Shown here: in pieces, positions 48,779 to 58,845 of the stretch
Position numbering within the stretch: position 1 is the first letter of the stretch
Layout of the letters: each line of letters starts with the position of its first letter
NCBI RefSeq assembly: GCF_026113935.1
Contig: NZ_JAPEUL010000007.1
Span: 992,001-1,056,000, forward strand
Source: Marinomonas rhodophyticola
GTDB lineage: Bacteria; Pseudomonadota; Gammaproteobacteria; Pseudomonadales; Marinomonadaceae
Length of the DNA: 64,000 bases
Direction: 5' to 3'
Program-made: the position numbers and the translations under genes
The notes under the pieces: model-generated
The model's input: the letters and a program-made list of their open reading frames with translations, nothing else
Told to the model about the DNA's origin: nothing
Database searches by the model: none

Positions 48779-50523
48779 GGGTTTTGCCCATCCTCTTGCG
48801 AAAATCGAGTGTCATTGCGTTTTTCTTGGTGTAAGTACCAAAGTTTGCGCTGCAGCAATAATCCAGGGTCGTCTTGGATTTGCCTTAGCCACTGGTTTAA
48901 TGCCTGTTGTTTTTCTTTATTCAGCGGTATTTTTTCCGCTTCGTCTTGGTTTTCATTGTCTGAGTGTTCATTTTGCTTATTATCCTCAGGTGTTTTGTTC
49001 TTGTCTTGTTTTTCGTTCTTTTTATTGTCATTTTTTGAGTCAGATGACTCTTTGGCGTCATTTTGGTCGCTAGAACGGGAAGCGTCGTCCTGGTTTTGTT
49101 CTTGTTTTTGCTCTTGTTCTTGATTTTGTTGGTTTTTGTTTTCGTTATCTTTTTGTTCTTGTTGCTGGTTTTGTTGTGATTGTTGTTGCTTTAAGTAGTC
49201 CAGATTCTCTTTGGCCGCCTTGAAAGAAGGGTCCTGTTCCAAGGCTTTTCCATAGGCTTGGATGGCTTTTTCAATGTCGCCAGACAAGGCCAATGCGTTG
49301 CCCAAATTATAATTCTCCGCAGCGTTTCTACTGAGGTTATCAAGTTGCTGAATGGTGTCTGGATAATTTTCTAACGCGTAAGCGGAGGCCGCTTTCCAAT
49401 CAGGGCGTTGGAAATATTGATCGGCCGTTTGCCAATCGCCTTTATCTACCGCCTGCTGACCTTTTTGATCTGGTGTTAAAAACCAATCCAGTGGTGAGGC
49501 GTATGACTTCTCTGCAGGAAAAGACAATACGCCAAGTAACAGCATAAAAAGCATGCCTTTTCTAAACTGGAGTCCTAGCCACAGTAAAAAGGGCAAAGCA
49601 AACCAGTGGCCTTGCTCTATCCAATGAATGCTTTTGTTTTGAGCTTTTTGAGTCTGTTGATTGTCCATTGAAGTATTGGTGATTTGTGTGATTTCTTGCG
49701 GCGTCAAACGACCCTGATAAAACTGCCCGCCAAGGGCAGTTGTCATATTCTTGAGTTCGTCTATCGGGGTAATGGGTGTAACGTTTTTTCCATTTTTTCT
49801 GAGCACTTGCCCATCGGGTAATTGGATGAAAGTGGTATTGGTTGTGCCAACCGCAATGAGGCTTAATTGTATGTTTTTATCTTTAAACAATGCTGGAATG
49901 GCGGTTTTATCTTGTTCGCTAATGTCGTCCGTTAAGACAATAAGGCGCAGTGGCAAGGTATCATCCGTACTGAGCGAAAGTGCTGCTTCGAGGCCACTGG
50001 TTAGATTGCTGCCGTACGTTGGCATGATGATCGGATCTAATGCCAGCAAAAAATGGGTAATGGTTTCTCTATCTTGGCTAAAAGGGCTAATAACAAAACC
50101 CTCGCCAGCAAATGCCACCAGCGCAATGTCGCCTTCTTTGCTTTGCTCTAGTATATCTCGTATCGTCTGTTTTAATTGAGTTTGTCGATTGGGCTTGATA
50201 TCGGTCGCGTACATGGATAAAGATTGATCGACAACCAAAACGGTTTTTTGGGTGTTTTCGAACATGGTAGTGGGTGCTTTTGTCCAGCTGATGCCCGCCA
50301 AGCCAATCCAACACAGTGATATTGCGATTAAACCAAGCCACTTGTTCGTATTGCTGGCGCTATTTTGATAGACCAAATGCGGCATTAAACGTGGGTCGAC
50401 CACTTTATTGAGTGTGCTTTTGTTCGCGCTTTTTGCCGTAATAAACAAAGCCAATAGCAGGGTAATAGGGAGTAAAATTAGCCAGTAAGGCCGTTCAAAA
50501 TGCACCGCATCAAACAGCATCAT
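48772..50523 (-). CDS. VWA domain protein fused to TPR (BatB-BatC fusion)
   Basis: 583-aa inner-membrane protein. Two N-terminal helices (about 12-30 and 60-80) frame an aerotolerance-type region, then a von Willebrand A domain with MIDAS motif DQSLS near residue 98. A further membrane helix lies near 305-345. A C-terminal TPR part follows (NYNLGNALALSGDIEKAIQAYGKALEQDPSFKAAKENLDYL, about 405-447), as in BatC. It ends in a long low-complexity Gln/Asn/Glu/Lys/Asp stretch (about 448-545). Fusion of BatB and BatC is common in gammaproteobacteria. Overlaps batA by 4 bp and batD by 7 bp. Confidence 0.85.
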   Translation of the reverse strand: MMLFDAVHFERPYWLILLPITLLLALFITAKSANKSTLNKVVDPRLMPHLVYQNSASNTNKWLGLIAISLCWIGLAGISWTKAPTTMFENTQKTVLVVDQSLSMYATDIKPNRQTQLKQTIRDILEQSKEGDIALVAFAGEGFVISPFSQDRETITHFLLALDPIIMPTYGSNLTSGLEAALSLSTDDTLPLRLIVLTDDISEQDKTAIPALFKDKNIQLSLIAVGTTNTTFIQLPDGQVLRKNGKNVTPITPIDELKNMTTALGGQFYQGRLTPQEITQITNTSMDNQQTQKAQNKSIHWIEQGHWFALPFLLWLGLQFRKGMLFMLLLGVLSFPAEKSYASPLDWFLTPDQKGQQAVDKGDWQTADQYFQRPDWKAASAYALENYPDTIQQLDNLSRNAAENYNLGNALALSGDIEKAIQAYGKALEQDPSFKAAKENLDYLKQQQSQQNQQQEQKDNENKNQQNQEQEQKQEQNQDDASRSSDQNDAKESSDSKNDNKKNEKQDKNKTPEDNKQNEHSDNENQDEAEKIPLNKEKQQALNQWLRQIQDDPGLLLQRKLWYLHQEKRNDTRFSQEDGQNPW

Positions 50524-51533
50524 GCTTTGTCTCCTTTACGCCAAATTTCTCGGTTCCATGACAAGGAGTTGCTGGTCAGTAGGGCCAAACCAAAAAACAG
50601 CATGGAGGCTAACCCTAGCCAATGGAATAAGCTGGTTAGTGGGCGTTGCCATACCTCTTCGGCGGGGGTGGGTTCCAAGGCGTCAAGCGTTTGATAGATA
50701 GCGTGCAGGTCTTCCGTGCTTTTAGCGCGGAAATATTCGCCACCGGTTTGCGCGGCGATATTCTTCAATAGCGTTTCATCTAGGTCAGTGGATGGATTAA
50801 TCGCTTTTGGTCCGAAGAAGCTTTGTACAATCATGCTATCGGCACCAATACCAATGGTATGTATTTTGACATTCTGCGACGCCGCAAAGGTGGCTGCCTG
50901 TTGCGGCTGGACGCGGCCAGCGGTATTCGCGCCATCCGTCATTAGGATAAGGACTTTTTTATCGGATGGTTTGTCTTCCAAGCGTTTAATACCTAAACCT
51001 ATGGCATCACCAATGGCAGTCTGTTCGCCAGCAAAACCAATTTGTGTTTCTTGCACCAGCTGATTAATGGTTTTGGTATCAAAACTTAACGGGGCTTGCA
51101 GATAGGCTTTAGAGCCAAACACGATAATACCAATCCGATCACCACGACGTTGTTGGATAAAATCAGAGAGAACCGATTTTGCGGCTTCTAGTCGGTTTGC
51201 CGATTGATTATTGAGCGTCATATCGGTGACTTGCATGCTACCAGATAAATCCAAAGCAATAAGCAAATCGCGTCCAGAGGGCGTGACTTTTGTTGGCTCG
51301 CCAAACCAAACAGGTCGTGTCATAGCAAAGATTAACAGCACCCAAGACAAGAGCAGGAGTAGGTAGCGCCATGATAGACCTTTGGACGTTGCTTTACGGT
51401 CTTGATGATGGATTAACTGTCCTGTATTTCCCCACCAAATACCGTCGCCTTTGGGTTTGGCTTTGGGGAGGAAATACATAAAAAAAGGCAAAGGTAAAAG
51501 AAGGAGAAACCAAGGCCAAGATAGCTCAAGCAT
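50520..51533 (-). CDS. VWA domain membrane protein, BatA-like
   Basis: 337-aa protein with two N-terminal membrane helices (about 5-22 and 57-75), a periplasmic or cytoplasmic VWA domain with MIDAS motif DLSGSMQ near residue 94, and TDGANTAGR near 200 (second metal-binding loop). One C-terminal helix is near 305-325. The N-terminal part matches the aerotolerance/BatA region. Overlaps its neighbours by 4 and 8 bp, so the Bat operon is translationally coupled. MoxR-type AAA+ with VWA partners is thought to act like a metal-chelatase or assembly chaperone. Confidence 0.87.
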   Translation of the reverse strand: MLELSWPWFLLLLPLPFFMYFLPKAKPKGDGIWWGNTGQLIHHQDRKATSKGLSWRYLLLLLSWVLLIFAMTRPVWFGEPTKVTPSGRDLLIALDLSGSMQVTDMTLNNQSANRLEAAKSVLSDFIQQRRGDRIGIIVFGSKAYLQAPLSFDTKTINQLVQETQIGFAGEQTAIGDAIGLGIKRLEDKPSDKKVLILMTDGANTAGRVQPQQAATFAASQNVKIHTIGIGADSMIVQSFFGPKAINPSTDLDETLLKNIAAQTGGEYFRAKSTEDLHAIYQTLDALEPTPAEEVWQRPLTSLFHWLGLASMLFFGLALLTSNSLSWNREIWRKGDKA

Positions 51534-52023
51534 GGTGTTTCCTTATCCAATAACAGGTTGTTTTTAGCATGGCAGTACGTTGTTGTTTGGTGAGTTCAAT
51601 CTGACTTCTATAAGGGCCATCGATAAATTCGTTGCCAATGACTGAAAATTGTCGTTTTGTGGGCAAGGTTTTGTCTAATATTTCAAACAGCGTTTTGCTT
51701 GGTAGCGCCGCGGTTTCTATTTTTCCTTCACTCATCAAGCAGCGGCGAACCATTTCGTGACACAGTAAAATGCAGTCTTTGTCGTTAAGTTTGCCCGCTT
51801 TTTGGGTAATGCCGGCTAAGGCTTCGCGTCGGTAAGTGCGCTTCTTGTATCGTCGATAGTAAAAGATCAGTGCGCCGATTAATAACAAAACAATCGCAGC
51901 AACTATTAGCCAAGTCCACCACACGGGTGGCCACATAGGGACGGATTGCGGCAGCATGTAGGCTTTGTTTGGTAAGTCAATGACCTGTGACGGAGCTTGA
52001 ACTGGCGTGAGCGCGGCAGACAT
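51526..52023 (-). CDS. DUF4381 domain-containing protein
   Basis: 165-aa protein of the DUF4381 family, always found in MoxR/Bat operons. It has one membrane helix (about residues 33-52, WWTWLIVAAIVLLLIGALIFYY), a basic segment YRRYKKRTYRREAL, and a cytoplasmic helical domain ending TCYWIRKHHA. No catalytic motif. Overlaps batA by 8 bp and the DUF58 gene by 1 bp. Confidence 0.8.
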   Translation of the reverse strand: MSAALTPVQAPSQVIDLPNKAYMLPQSVPMWPPVWWTWLIVAAIVLLLIGALIFYYRRYKKRTYRREALAGITQKAGKLNDKDCILLCHEMVRRCLMSEGKIETAALPSKTLFEILDKTLPTKRQFSVIGNEFIDGPYRSQIELTKQQRTAMLKTTCYWIRKHHA

Positions 52024-52935
52024 TAGTGCAGTGCTCCTTGTGACAATAGATAACGGGCGATTTTTTCGGGAGATTCTGTGATATCAAATATTTGATGGCG
52101 AACACCAAAAGACATTAGTTTGTTACGCATTAAGGTGTTTTGTGAGAGAAAATCGGCTTTTGCCTGTTGCATACTGTTTTTGCTGATAGAGACCGATTGA
52201 ATGCCGCTGTTGTCTGCTATTTGGTATTGTCCAGCGGGTAAATTAAAGACGTTACTATCAATGATTTGTATCCAGTGAACAGTATTGTGCTCGGCTAGCT
52301 TTATCAATGCGCTTTCTTCGTCATCATTCCAGCTTTGTTTGTCCGTCAGGATGATCACATCTTTATTATGAGTTTTGCGGGTCAGTGGGGTATTGGACCA
52401 AATACTGACCGTGTTATGGTCACAGGATCGATGCACTAGTTTAGAGGCGTCTTTTAGGGTGCTTAGCAGGGTCGACAATGTGGCCACTTTATTGCTGGCA
52501 TGCTCTTGATCGCCATAGGTCATGCGATAAGACAGTGTGTCGCCTTGTTGTTTTGAGCGCCATGCGATAATCCCAGCGAGCTGAATAAAGCGTGTGGAAA
52601 TAAAGGTATGGCGAGTACCAAAATAGGCGCTACTAGACAGGTCTAACAAGAGAAGTCGCTGGTGGTCATTTTCTTGGGCATACAATCGAGTATGAGCGTG
52701 GCCAGTGCGAGCGGTTACCCGCCAATCTATGTGGCGCAAATCGTCGCTGGCTTGATAGGCCCGCAGCTCAAGCATTTCCATGCCGTGGCCTTTTTGTCGC
52801 GAGCGACGTTCACCAGATTGAGTGGCAAAACGAATGGCTTTTGGCGCTCGTCCTAAATGTTTGGCATAGTTTGCCAGCAGCGAAAAGTGGGCGTCATCCA
52901 GCTCTGGCGATTCAGGTGATAATAATGGAACTCAT
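52023..52935 (-). CDS. DUF58 domain-containing protein (frameshifted near start)
   Basis: DUF58 protein, a degenerate VWA-like partner of MoxR ATPases. The family core GERRSRQKGHGMEMLELRAYQASDDLRHIDWRVTARTG is intact. An ATG at 52781 gives a truncated 252-aa protein that loses GERRSRQKGHG, so the real start lies upstream. ATG 52935 (MSSII) is in another frame; dropping one base in 52914-52925 joins it to SPESPELDDAHFSLL and gives 303 aa, a normal length. No ATG, GTG or TTG exists in the core frame upstream of 52781, so a frameshift is needed. The upstream moxR stops 47 bp before. Confidence 0.82.
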
Positions 52936-52982
52936 TGTGCTATTGCCTTTTACTACTATGCTATGAGTGACTATGCTTTGAG

Positions 52983-53951
52983 TTACAGTGCTGGCACATG
53001 ACTGATCAATCGCTTCAATAAATCATCAACCGATAATCCAGCGGCTTGTGCTTCAAACGTGGTAATGATGCGATGGCGCAATACTGGCAAGGCAACTTGG
53101 CGAACATCATCTGGTGTCACAAAGTCTCTGCCGTTTAATAATGCATTGGCTCGAGCGCAACGATCCAGCGCAAGCGTACCCCGTGGACTCGCTCCAAACT
53201 CAATCAAATTAGTGCCTTTGCCCGCTTCGCCCAAGTAACGTTCAGGTTGGCGAGTGGCCATAACAAGCTGCACTATGTATTGCTCAACGCTTTCTGACAT
53301 ATATAAGGATAAAGCTTTATGTTGAAGTTCAAGAATATCATGGGGCTTGCAAATGGGTTGTGGTTTGCTTGCTGAAGTCTTGTGTAAGTCTTGTTGGCGA
53401 ACCAGTCTTAGTACATCTAATTCGCTGGCTGCACTCGGATAACCAAGATTGATCTTCATCATAAAACGATCAAGCTGCGCCTCTGGCAAAGGATAAGTTC
53501 CTTCTTGCTCTATTGGGTTTTGTGTGGCGATAACAAAAAACAGCGCTGACAGTGGGTAGCTGTGATTGCCCACCGTGACTTGTCTTTCCCCCATGGCTTC
53601 CAGTAATGCTGATTGCACCTTGGCAGGCGCTCGGTTGATCTCATCCGCCAGCACGATATCATTCATAATGGGGCCAGGGACGAAACTAAATTTCCCTGTT
53701 TCTTGCTGGTAAATATCAGAGCCCGTCACATCGCCGGGTAATAAATCTGGTGTGAACTGAATACGCTGGAAACGACTGTCGATTGCGCCAGCTAGGGCTT
53801 TTGCCGCGGTGGTTTTGGCGATGCCAGGAGGCCCTTCAAGCAGCACATGGCCATTAGCGATTAAAGCGACGAGTAATTCATGAGTTAAATCTGGCTGACC
53901 AACGACGGCATGATTTAGGTGATCTTTTAATTGCTCAATTACAGTTACCAT
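52983..53951 (-). CDS. MoxR family AAA+ ATPase
   Basis: 322-aa MoxR ATPase, probably a chaperone acting with the VWA proteins encoded downstream. Motifs are Walker A EGPPGIAKT near residue 39, Walker B IVLADEINRAP near 103, ATQNPIEQEGTYPLPEAQLDRF (sensor 1 and Arg finger) near 144-165, and the C-terminal GASPRGTLALDRCARANALL (sensor 2). Normal length. First gene of moxR-DUF58-DUF4381-batA-batB/C-batD. Confidence 0.92.
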   Translation of the reverse strand: MVTVIEQLKDHLNHAVVGQPDLTHELLVALIANGHVLLEGPPGIAKTTAAKALAGAIDSRFQRIQFTPDLLPGDVTGSDIYQQETGKFSFVPGPIMNDIVLADEINRAPAKVQSALLEAMGERQVTVGNHSYPLSALFFVIATQNPIEQEGTYPLPEAQLDRFMMKINLGYPSAASELDVLRLVRQQDLHKTSASKPQPICKPHDILELQHKALSLYMSESVEQYIVQLVMATRQPERYLGEAGKGTNLIEFGASPRGTLALDRCARANALLNGRDFVTPDDVRQVALPVLRHRIITTFEAQAAGLSVDDLLKRLISHVPAL

Positions 53952-54081
53952 CGAACCTAGGTTCCTTATACTTCTATCAAAAAAAGTGTCAACGCAATAT
54001 AATAGACTTCATCTTATCGGATTCAAATCTTTACGCACAGAGCGTTTTCTGTAAGGGTAGCGTAAGCACAGGACGAACAAA

Positions 54082-54303
54082 ATGGCAAAAATTGTATTAA
54101 ATGTGGCCCTGCCTGCGTTTAAATATGAAGCTATGTATGCTGGAGCGGCAAAAAACCTCGTCGCAAACAGTCTAGATGGGCGTAAAGTCCAGCTGCCTTT
54201 GTCGGCTTTTCAGCGGTTTGTGACCCATCAAGGGATTTACGGTTTTTTTGAAGTAGAATTTGATGACACGAATAAGCTGATTGCCGTCACTAAAGTTAGA
54301 TAG
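54082..54303 (+). CDS. DUF2835 family protein
   Basis: 73-aa protein with the DUF2835 pattern: [51 protein letters not shown] and a short C-terminal KLIAVTKVR. The family is small, all-beta or mixed, and of unknown function, common in marine gammaproteobacteria. Clear ATG 54082, 130 bp from the divergent moxR. pyrD follows 83 bp later in the same direction. Confidence 0.75.
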   Translation: MAKIVLNVALPAFKYEAMYAGAAKNLVANSLDGRKVQLPLSAFQRFVTHQGIYGFFEVEFDDTNKLIAVTKVR

Positions 54304-54386
54304 CACGAATTAGAAGACCACATAAATTAGACAGCACAGATCGGATAAGGCATTTATCTGATCTTAATCGCCTAGGAGCCTTAACA

Positions 54387-55427
54387 ATGTACCAACTTGC
54401 CCGCTCGTTACTTTTTAAATTGGACGCTGAAGTGTCCCATGAATTGTCATTGGATCTTCTTGCAGCAGGCAGTCGGTTGGGGTTGAACAAATTTCTAGGC
54501 GGATTACCGTCTACCAGACCGGTTGATGTAATGGGGCTACGTTTCCCCAATGCGGTGGGTTTGGCAGCGGGGCTGGATAAAAATGCCGATGCCTTTGAAG
54601 CGTTAGGCGCGTTAGGTTTTGGTTTTGTCGAAGTGGGCACCGTGACACCGAAAGGCCAAGCGGGGAATCCTAAGCCACGTTTGTTCCGTTTGCCCGAACA
54701 CGAAGCCATCATCAACCGCATGGGCTTTAATAACAAAGGCGTGGATCATCTCGTGTCGCGTATTAAATCTCATCGCTATCCAGGCGTGTTGGGTGTCAAT
54801 ATTGGCAAAAACTTAACCACCTCGGTAGAAGACGCTGCAGCAGATTATTTGGCGTGTTTAGAGTCGGTTATTCCTTACGCGGATTACATCACCGCCAACA
54901 TCAGCTCGCCAAATACGCCTGGTCTTCGCAGCTTGCAATTTGGTGAAAGCTTGGCGCAATTAATCGCGCCATTGGTTGCGGCGCGTGACCGTTATGAGGC
55001 GGAACAGGGGAAACGTGTTCCATTAGCGGTAAAAATCGCCCCAGATATGACAGACGATGAAATTAAAATGGTCGCTGATACCCTCGTAGCACAGGGCGTT
55101 GATGGTATTATTGCCACCAACACGACACTATCCCGCGATGCGGTTGTCGGTCATGCCTTTGAAAAAGAAGCAGGTGGTTTGAGTGGGGCACCGGTTCGTG
55201 ACGCCTCAACCCATGTGGTAAAAGTACTGGCTGAACACTTGAAAGACACACTGCCTATTATTGGCGTGGGGGGTATTTCCAGTGGTGCAGATGCGGTAGA
55301 GAAGCTGCAAGCAGGGGCACGCCTAGTACAAATTTATTCAGGTTTTATTTATCACGGACCAGAGTTAATCAAGGAAGCCATAGCCAGCACTGATGCTTAT
55401 TACCGTGAGCTTGATCTCGGTATCTAA
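54387..55427 (+). CDS. pyrD: Dihydroorotate dehydrogenase (quinone), class 2
   Basis: PyrD oxidises dihydroorotate to orotate on the inner membrane, passing electrons to quinone. The 346-aa protein has the class 2 N-terminal extension ([25 protein letters not shown]) for membrane contact, [30 protein letters not shown] near residue 60-90, and catalytic Ser in [14 protein letters not shown] near 170-183. It also has the FMN-binding NTTLSRD and [19 protein letters not shown] near 293. rlmKL follows 120 bp downstream. Confidence 0.95.
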   Translation: MYQLARSLLFKLDAEVSHELSLDLLAAGSRLGLNKFLGGLPSTRPVDVMGLRFPNAVGLAAGLDKNADAFEALGALGFGFVEVGTVTPKGQAGNPKPRLFRLPEHEAIINRMGFNNKGVDHLVSRIKSHRYPGVLGVNIGKNLTTSVEDAAADYLACLESVIPYADYITANISSPNTPGLRSLQFGESLAQLIAPLVAARDRYEAEQGKRVPLAVKIAPDMTDDEIKMVADTLVAQGVDGIIATNTTLSRDAVVGHAFEKEAGGLSGAPVRDASTHVVKVLAEHLKDTLPIIGVGGISSGADAVEKLQAGARLVQIYSGFIYHGPELIKEAIASTDAYYRELDLGI

Positions 55428-55547
55428 AGATCGAATAGAAAACAAGGCGCTGCGTATTTTTGCACCTTGTTTTATAAGAGGGCGGGACACGATCTCGCCT
55501 TTCTGCGTTTCGAAACCTTCATTGAAATTTAAAAAAGTATTTTATAA

Positions 55548-57716
55548 ATGAGCACGATATTACAGACAACTGATTCAGCAAGTCAGGTTTACGCATTAGA
55601 AATAACCTGTCCTCTTGGGTTAGAAAATGTCTTAGAAAAAGAGTTGCATGGCGAAGGCCTAACGCAAACCCGATTGGGTGAAGCTCAGGTGAAGCTAACC
55701 ACAGATCTAGAAGGCATGTACAAAGCCTGCCTTTGGTCACGTGTTGCGACTCGCGTTATGTTGCCAATTGCTAACTTTAAAATGGAATCGGCCGACGATC
55801 TATACAATGGTGTAAAAGCGATTCAGTGGTCTGATCACATGAGCGCTACCAATACCATGGCGATTGACTGTCACGGTACCAACCACCATATTCGCAACAC
55901 ACAATTTGGTGCCGTGCGCGCCAAAGATGCGATAGCCGATTACTTTGTGGCCTTGTCTGGCGAACGTCCTAACGTTGAAAAAGAACAGCCAGAAGTCCGC
56001 ATTGCCTTGCGTATCAAACGTGACGTCGTGACGGTGAGTATCGATTTATCTGGCGAAAGTATGCACCGCCGTGGCTACCGTCAACAAGGCGGCATGGCAC
56101 CGCTTAAAGAAAACCTAGCCGCCGGTCTTTTGCTGCGTGCAGGTTGGGGAACCGATTGCGGCTTGACGCAACTTATCGACCCTATGTGCGGTTCTGGTAC
56201 ATTTTTAGTGGAAGCCGCGATGATGTCTTTGGACATTGCACCAGGTTTACGTCGCTCCTATTGGGGATTCAAGGGCTGGAAGCAGCACGACCATCGTATG
56301 TGGCAACAGCTAATGGACTTCGCGAAGAACCGCAAAAAAGATCCAGCCACATTGGGTATTCGTTTCCAAGGCACAGATCGTGAGCAAAAAGCCATCGCGG
56401 CCGCCCGTGAAAACATCAAGCGTGCAGGGCTGACAGGCGTTATTGATGTCACCATGTCGTCGTTTCAAGAGCATGAATTCGATATCAACCCTGATGCGCT
56501 GGGTCTATTAATTACCAACCCTCCTTATGGCGAGCGTATTGGCGATGAAATGGCCTTGATTGCGTTGTATCGTCAATTGGGCGAATGGGTTGTCAACCAT
56601 GTGCGTGGCTGGCAGTTTATGATGCTCACCAGCAACGATCATTTGGCGCGTCAAATTCCCGCTCGACCTGAAAAAAGCACCCGAGTGATTAACGGTGGTA
56701 TCGAGTGTCGTGCTTATCAGTTCCCCTTATTGGCAGGCAACATAAAAGAAGACGTGGTCGCGCAATCGGTGATGACGCCGGGCGCGCAAATGTTTGCCAA
56801 TCGTCTGCAAAAGAATGCCAAAAAGCTGAAAAAATGGGTCGAGAAAAACAAGATTCAATGTTACCGCCTGTATGACGCTGACATGCCAGAATACTCAGTG
56901 GCCATTGATATTTACCAAGATTGGGCGCACGTTCAAGAGTATCAAGCGCCCAAGAGCGTTGACCCTGAAAAAGCCAAACAGCGTTTGTTCGACGTGATGT
57001 CTGCGATTCCTAGTGCCTTGAATATTTCAGAGGCCAAGGTCATCTTGAAGCAGCGTCAAAGACAGACAGGCAAAGAGCAATACGAAAAATTCGATCAGAC
57101 AAAACACGAAATGATTGTAGAAGAGTATGGCTGTGACTTCATCGTCAACTTGAAAGATTACTTGGATACTGGCTTATTCCTTGATCACCGTCCTGTTCGT
57201 AAATTGATTCAAGACAAAGCCAACGGCAAGCGATTCTTGAACCTCTTTTGCTATACCGCAACAGCATCCGTGCACGCGGGTCAGGGTGGGGCGCACAGTT
57301 CATTGAGTGTTGACATGTCGAACACCTATACCGAGTGGGCGCGTCGTAATATCGAACTGAATGAATTTTCGGATCGATATCATCAAGTAGAACGTGCAGA
57401 CTGCATCGAATGGCTAAAACAAAGCCGCGACACCTTTGATCTAATTTTTATGGACCCACCCACGTTTTCGAACTCGAAAAAAATGGCCGATGTGTTGGAT
57501 ATCCAACGCGACCATGGCGAGCTAGTGCGTTTGGCCATGGCAAGATTGGCGAAAGGAGGCGAATTAATCTTCTCCAATAACTACCGTCGCTTTGTGTTGG
57601 ATGAAGCGTTAGAGCACGAGTTTGAGGTGAAGAACATCACTCGTGAAACGCTAGATCCGGACTTTGATCGTAATGACAAAATTCATCAGTGCTATATCAT
57701 TAAACACAAATCATAA
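55548..57716 (+). CDS. rlmL: 23S rRNA (guanine-N2/N7) methyltransferase RlmKL
   Basis: Fused two-domain enzyme that makes m2G2445 and m7G2069 in 23S rRNA. The 722-aa protein has a THUMP domain (about 45-160) and the RlmL methyltransferase (DPMCGSGTFLVEA near 207, TNPPYGERIG near 323-332). The RlmK methyltransferase follows (FLNLFCYTATASVHAGQGGA near 563, DPPTFSNSK near 635). Length is typical (about 700 aa). Follows pyrD, as in E. coli, but no rmf is seen downstream. Confidence 0.94.
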   Translation: MSTILQTTDSASQVYALEITCPLGLENVLEKELHGEGLTQTRLGEAQVKLTTDLEGMYKACLWSRVATRVMLPIANFKMESADDLYNGVKAIQWSDHMSATNTMAIDCHGTNHHIRNTQFGAVRAKDAIADYFVALSGERPNVEKEQPEVRIALRIKRDVVTVSIDLSGESMHRRGYRQQGGMAPLKENLAAGLLLRAGWGTDCGLTQLIDPMCGSGTFLVEAAMMSLDIAPGLRRSYWGFKGWKQHDHRMWQQLMDFAKNRKKDPATLGIRFQGTDREQKAIAAARENIKRAGLTGVIDVTMSSFQEHEFDINPDALGLLITNPPYGERIGDEMALIALYRQLGEWVVNHVRGWQFMMLTSNDHLARQIPARPEKSTRVINGGIECRAYQFPLLAGNIKEDVVAQSVMTPGAQMFANRLQKNAKKLKKWVEKNKIQCYRLYDADMPEYSVAIDIYQDWAHVQEYQAPKSVDPEKAKQRLFDVMSAIPSALNISEAKVILKQRQRQTGKEQYEKFDQTKHEMIVEEYGCDFIVNLKDYLDTGLFLDHRPVRKLIQDKANGKRFLNLFCYTATASVHAGQGGAHSSLSVDMSNTYTEWARRNIELNEFSDRYHQVERADCIEWLKQSRDTFDLIFMDPPTFSNSKKMADVLDIQRDHGELVRLAMARLAKGGELIFSNNYRRFVLDEALEHEFEVKNITRETLDPDFDRNDKIHQCYIIKHKS

Positions 57717-57764
57717 CTGACTAAGCACACGTGAGTTTATTCGGTATAATTCGCAAACATATCA

Positions 57765-57797
57765 AGGGCTAAACACCTGATTTAGCCCTGTTTTTTT
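57765..57797 (+). terminator. Terminator between rlmKL and purU
   Basis: AGGGCTAAA pairs with TTTAGCCCT around a 7-nt loop, followed by GTTTTTTT. Confidence 0.85.
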
Positions 57798-57833
57798 AGG
57801 TTTAATACGTTTTAAGGTTTATAAGTTTTTAGT

Positions 57834-58691
57834 ATGAAAAAAACATTTCGACTTGTGATTAGTTGCCCCGACAGAGTGGGCATTGTAGCGGCCGTGAGTC
57901 AGTTTTTGAACGAGCGCCAAGGCTCCATTATGGAAGCCAGCCACCACACAGATTTAGAGCAAAAATGGTTCTTCATGCGTCATGACATCGACGCAGAAAG
58001 CTTGTCCATCGATGTTGAGACATTCCGCAAAGAATTCGCCCCCATCGCAGAAGAATTCAACATGCGCTGGTACGTAAAAGACAGTGAAGATCGTCCTAAA
58101 GTGGTACTCCTTGCCACCAAAGAATCTCACTGCTTAAACGACATCATGCATCGCTGGCACACAGGCGAGCTGAACTGCGAAATCGTCGGCGTCATTGCCA
58201 ACCACGAAGACCTTCGCTCCATGGTCGAATGGTACAAGATTCCATACTTCTGCATTCCCGTGCCAAAAGAAAACAAAATGCCCGCTTTCCAAGAAATTGA
58301 AGCCTGCATTGATGCGTCTGGCGCCGACACCATAGTATTGGCTCGCTACATGCAGATTTTCCCTGAATACTTGTGCGAGAAATACCGCCACAAAGTCATC
58401 AACATACACCACAGCTTCTTGCCGTCTTTCATTGGTGCGAAACCCTACCACCAAGCCGCGGTTCGTGGCGTGAAATTGATCGGCGCCACTTGCCACTATG
58501 TGACAGCAGACCTAGATGCCGGCCCGATTATCGAACAAGACGTGATTCGCGTTCGCCACAGCCACGCGGCAGAAGACATGGTTCGCCTAGGTAAAGACAT
58601 CGAAAAACTCGTACTGTCACGTGGCCTACGCTACCACCTAGAAGACCGCGTACTCGTACATGGCAATAAAACCGTCGTGTTTGCAGAATAA
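57834..58691 (+). CDS. purU: Formyltetrahydrofolate deformylase
   Basis: PurU hydrolyses 10-formyl-THF to formate and THF, tuning the one-carbon pool. The 285-aa protein has an N-terminal ACT domain (residues 5-85; LVISCPDRVGIVAAVSQFL) and a formyltransferase-like domain with the catalytic NIHHSFLPSFIGAKPYHQA near 196-214 and the DLDAGPIIEQD loop near 226. Length is normal. Codon use in this region is noticeably richer in C-ending codons than upstream genes, which is seen also in rlmKL; I cannot say why. Monocistronic between two terminators. Confidence 0.94.
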   Translation: MKKTFRLVISCPDRVGIVAAVSQFLNERQGSIMEASHHTDLEQKWFFMRHDIDAESLSIDVETFRKEFAPIAEEFNMRWYVKDSEDRPKVVLLATKESHCLNDIMHRWHTGELNCEIVGVIANHEDLRSMVEWYKIPYFCIPVPKENKMPAFQEIEACIDASGADTIVLARYMQIFPEYLCEKYRHKVINIHHSFLPSFIGAKPYHQAAVRGVKLIGATCHYVTADLDAGPIIEQDVIRVRHSHAAEDMVRLGKDIEKLVLSRGLRYHLEDRVLVHGNKTVVFAE

Positions 58692-58713
58692 CGCCACTAC
58701 TACAAGGTTAAGC

Positions 58714-58746
58714 AAAAAAGGGAAGGCCACGGCCTTCCCTTTTTTA
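58714..58746 (+). terminator. Terminator after purU
   Basis: AAAAAAGGGAAGGCC pairs with GGCCTTCCCTTTTTT around a 2-nt loop. Confidence 0.88.
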
Positions 58747-58845
58747 TTTTGTCATCTTAGTACGATAAAATTTTTTCTTGAAAAAAGTGTCTATAGTCTA
58801 TAGTTAATAAAACAATTCATTAAGAGACGGCTAGTGAGGTGACGA

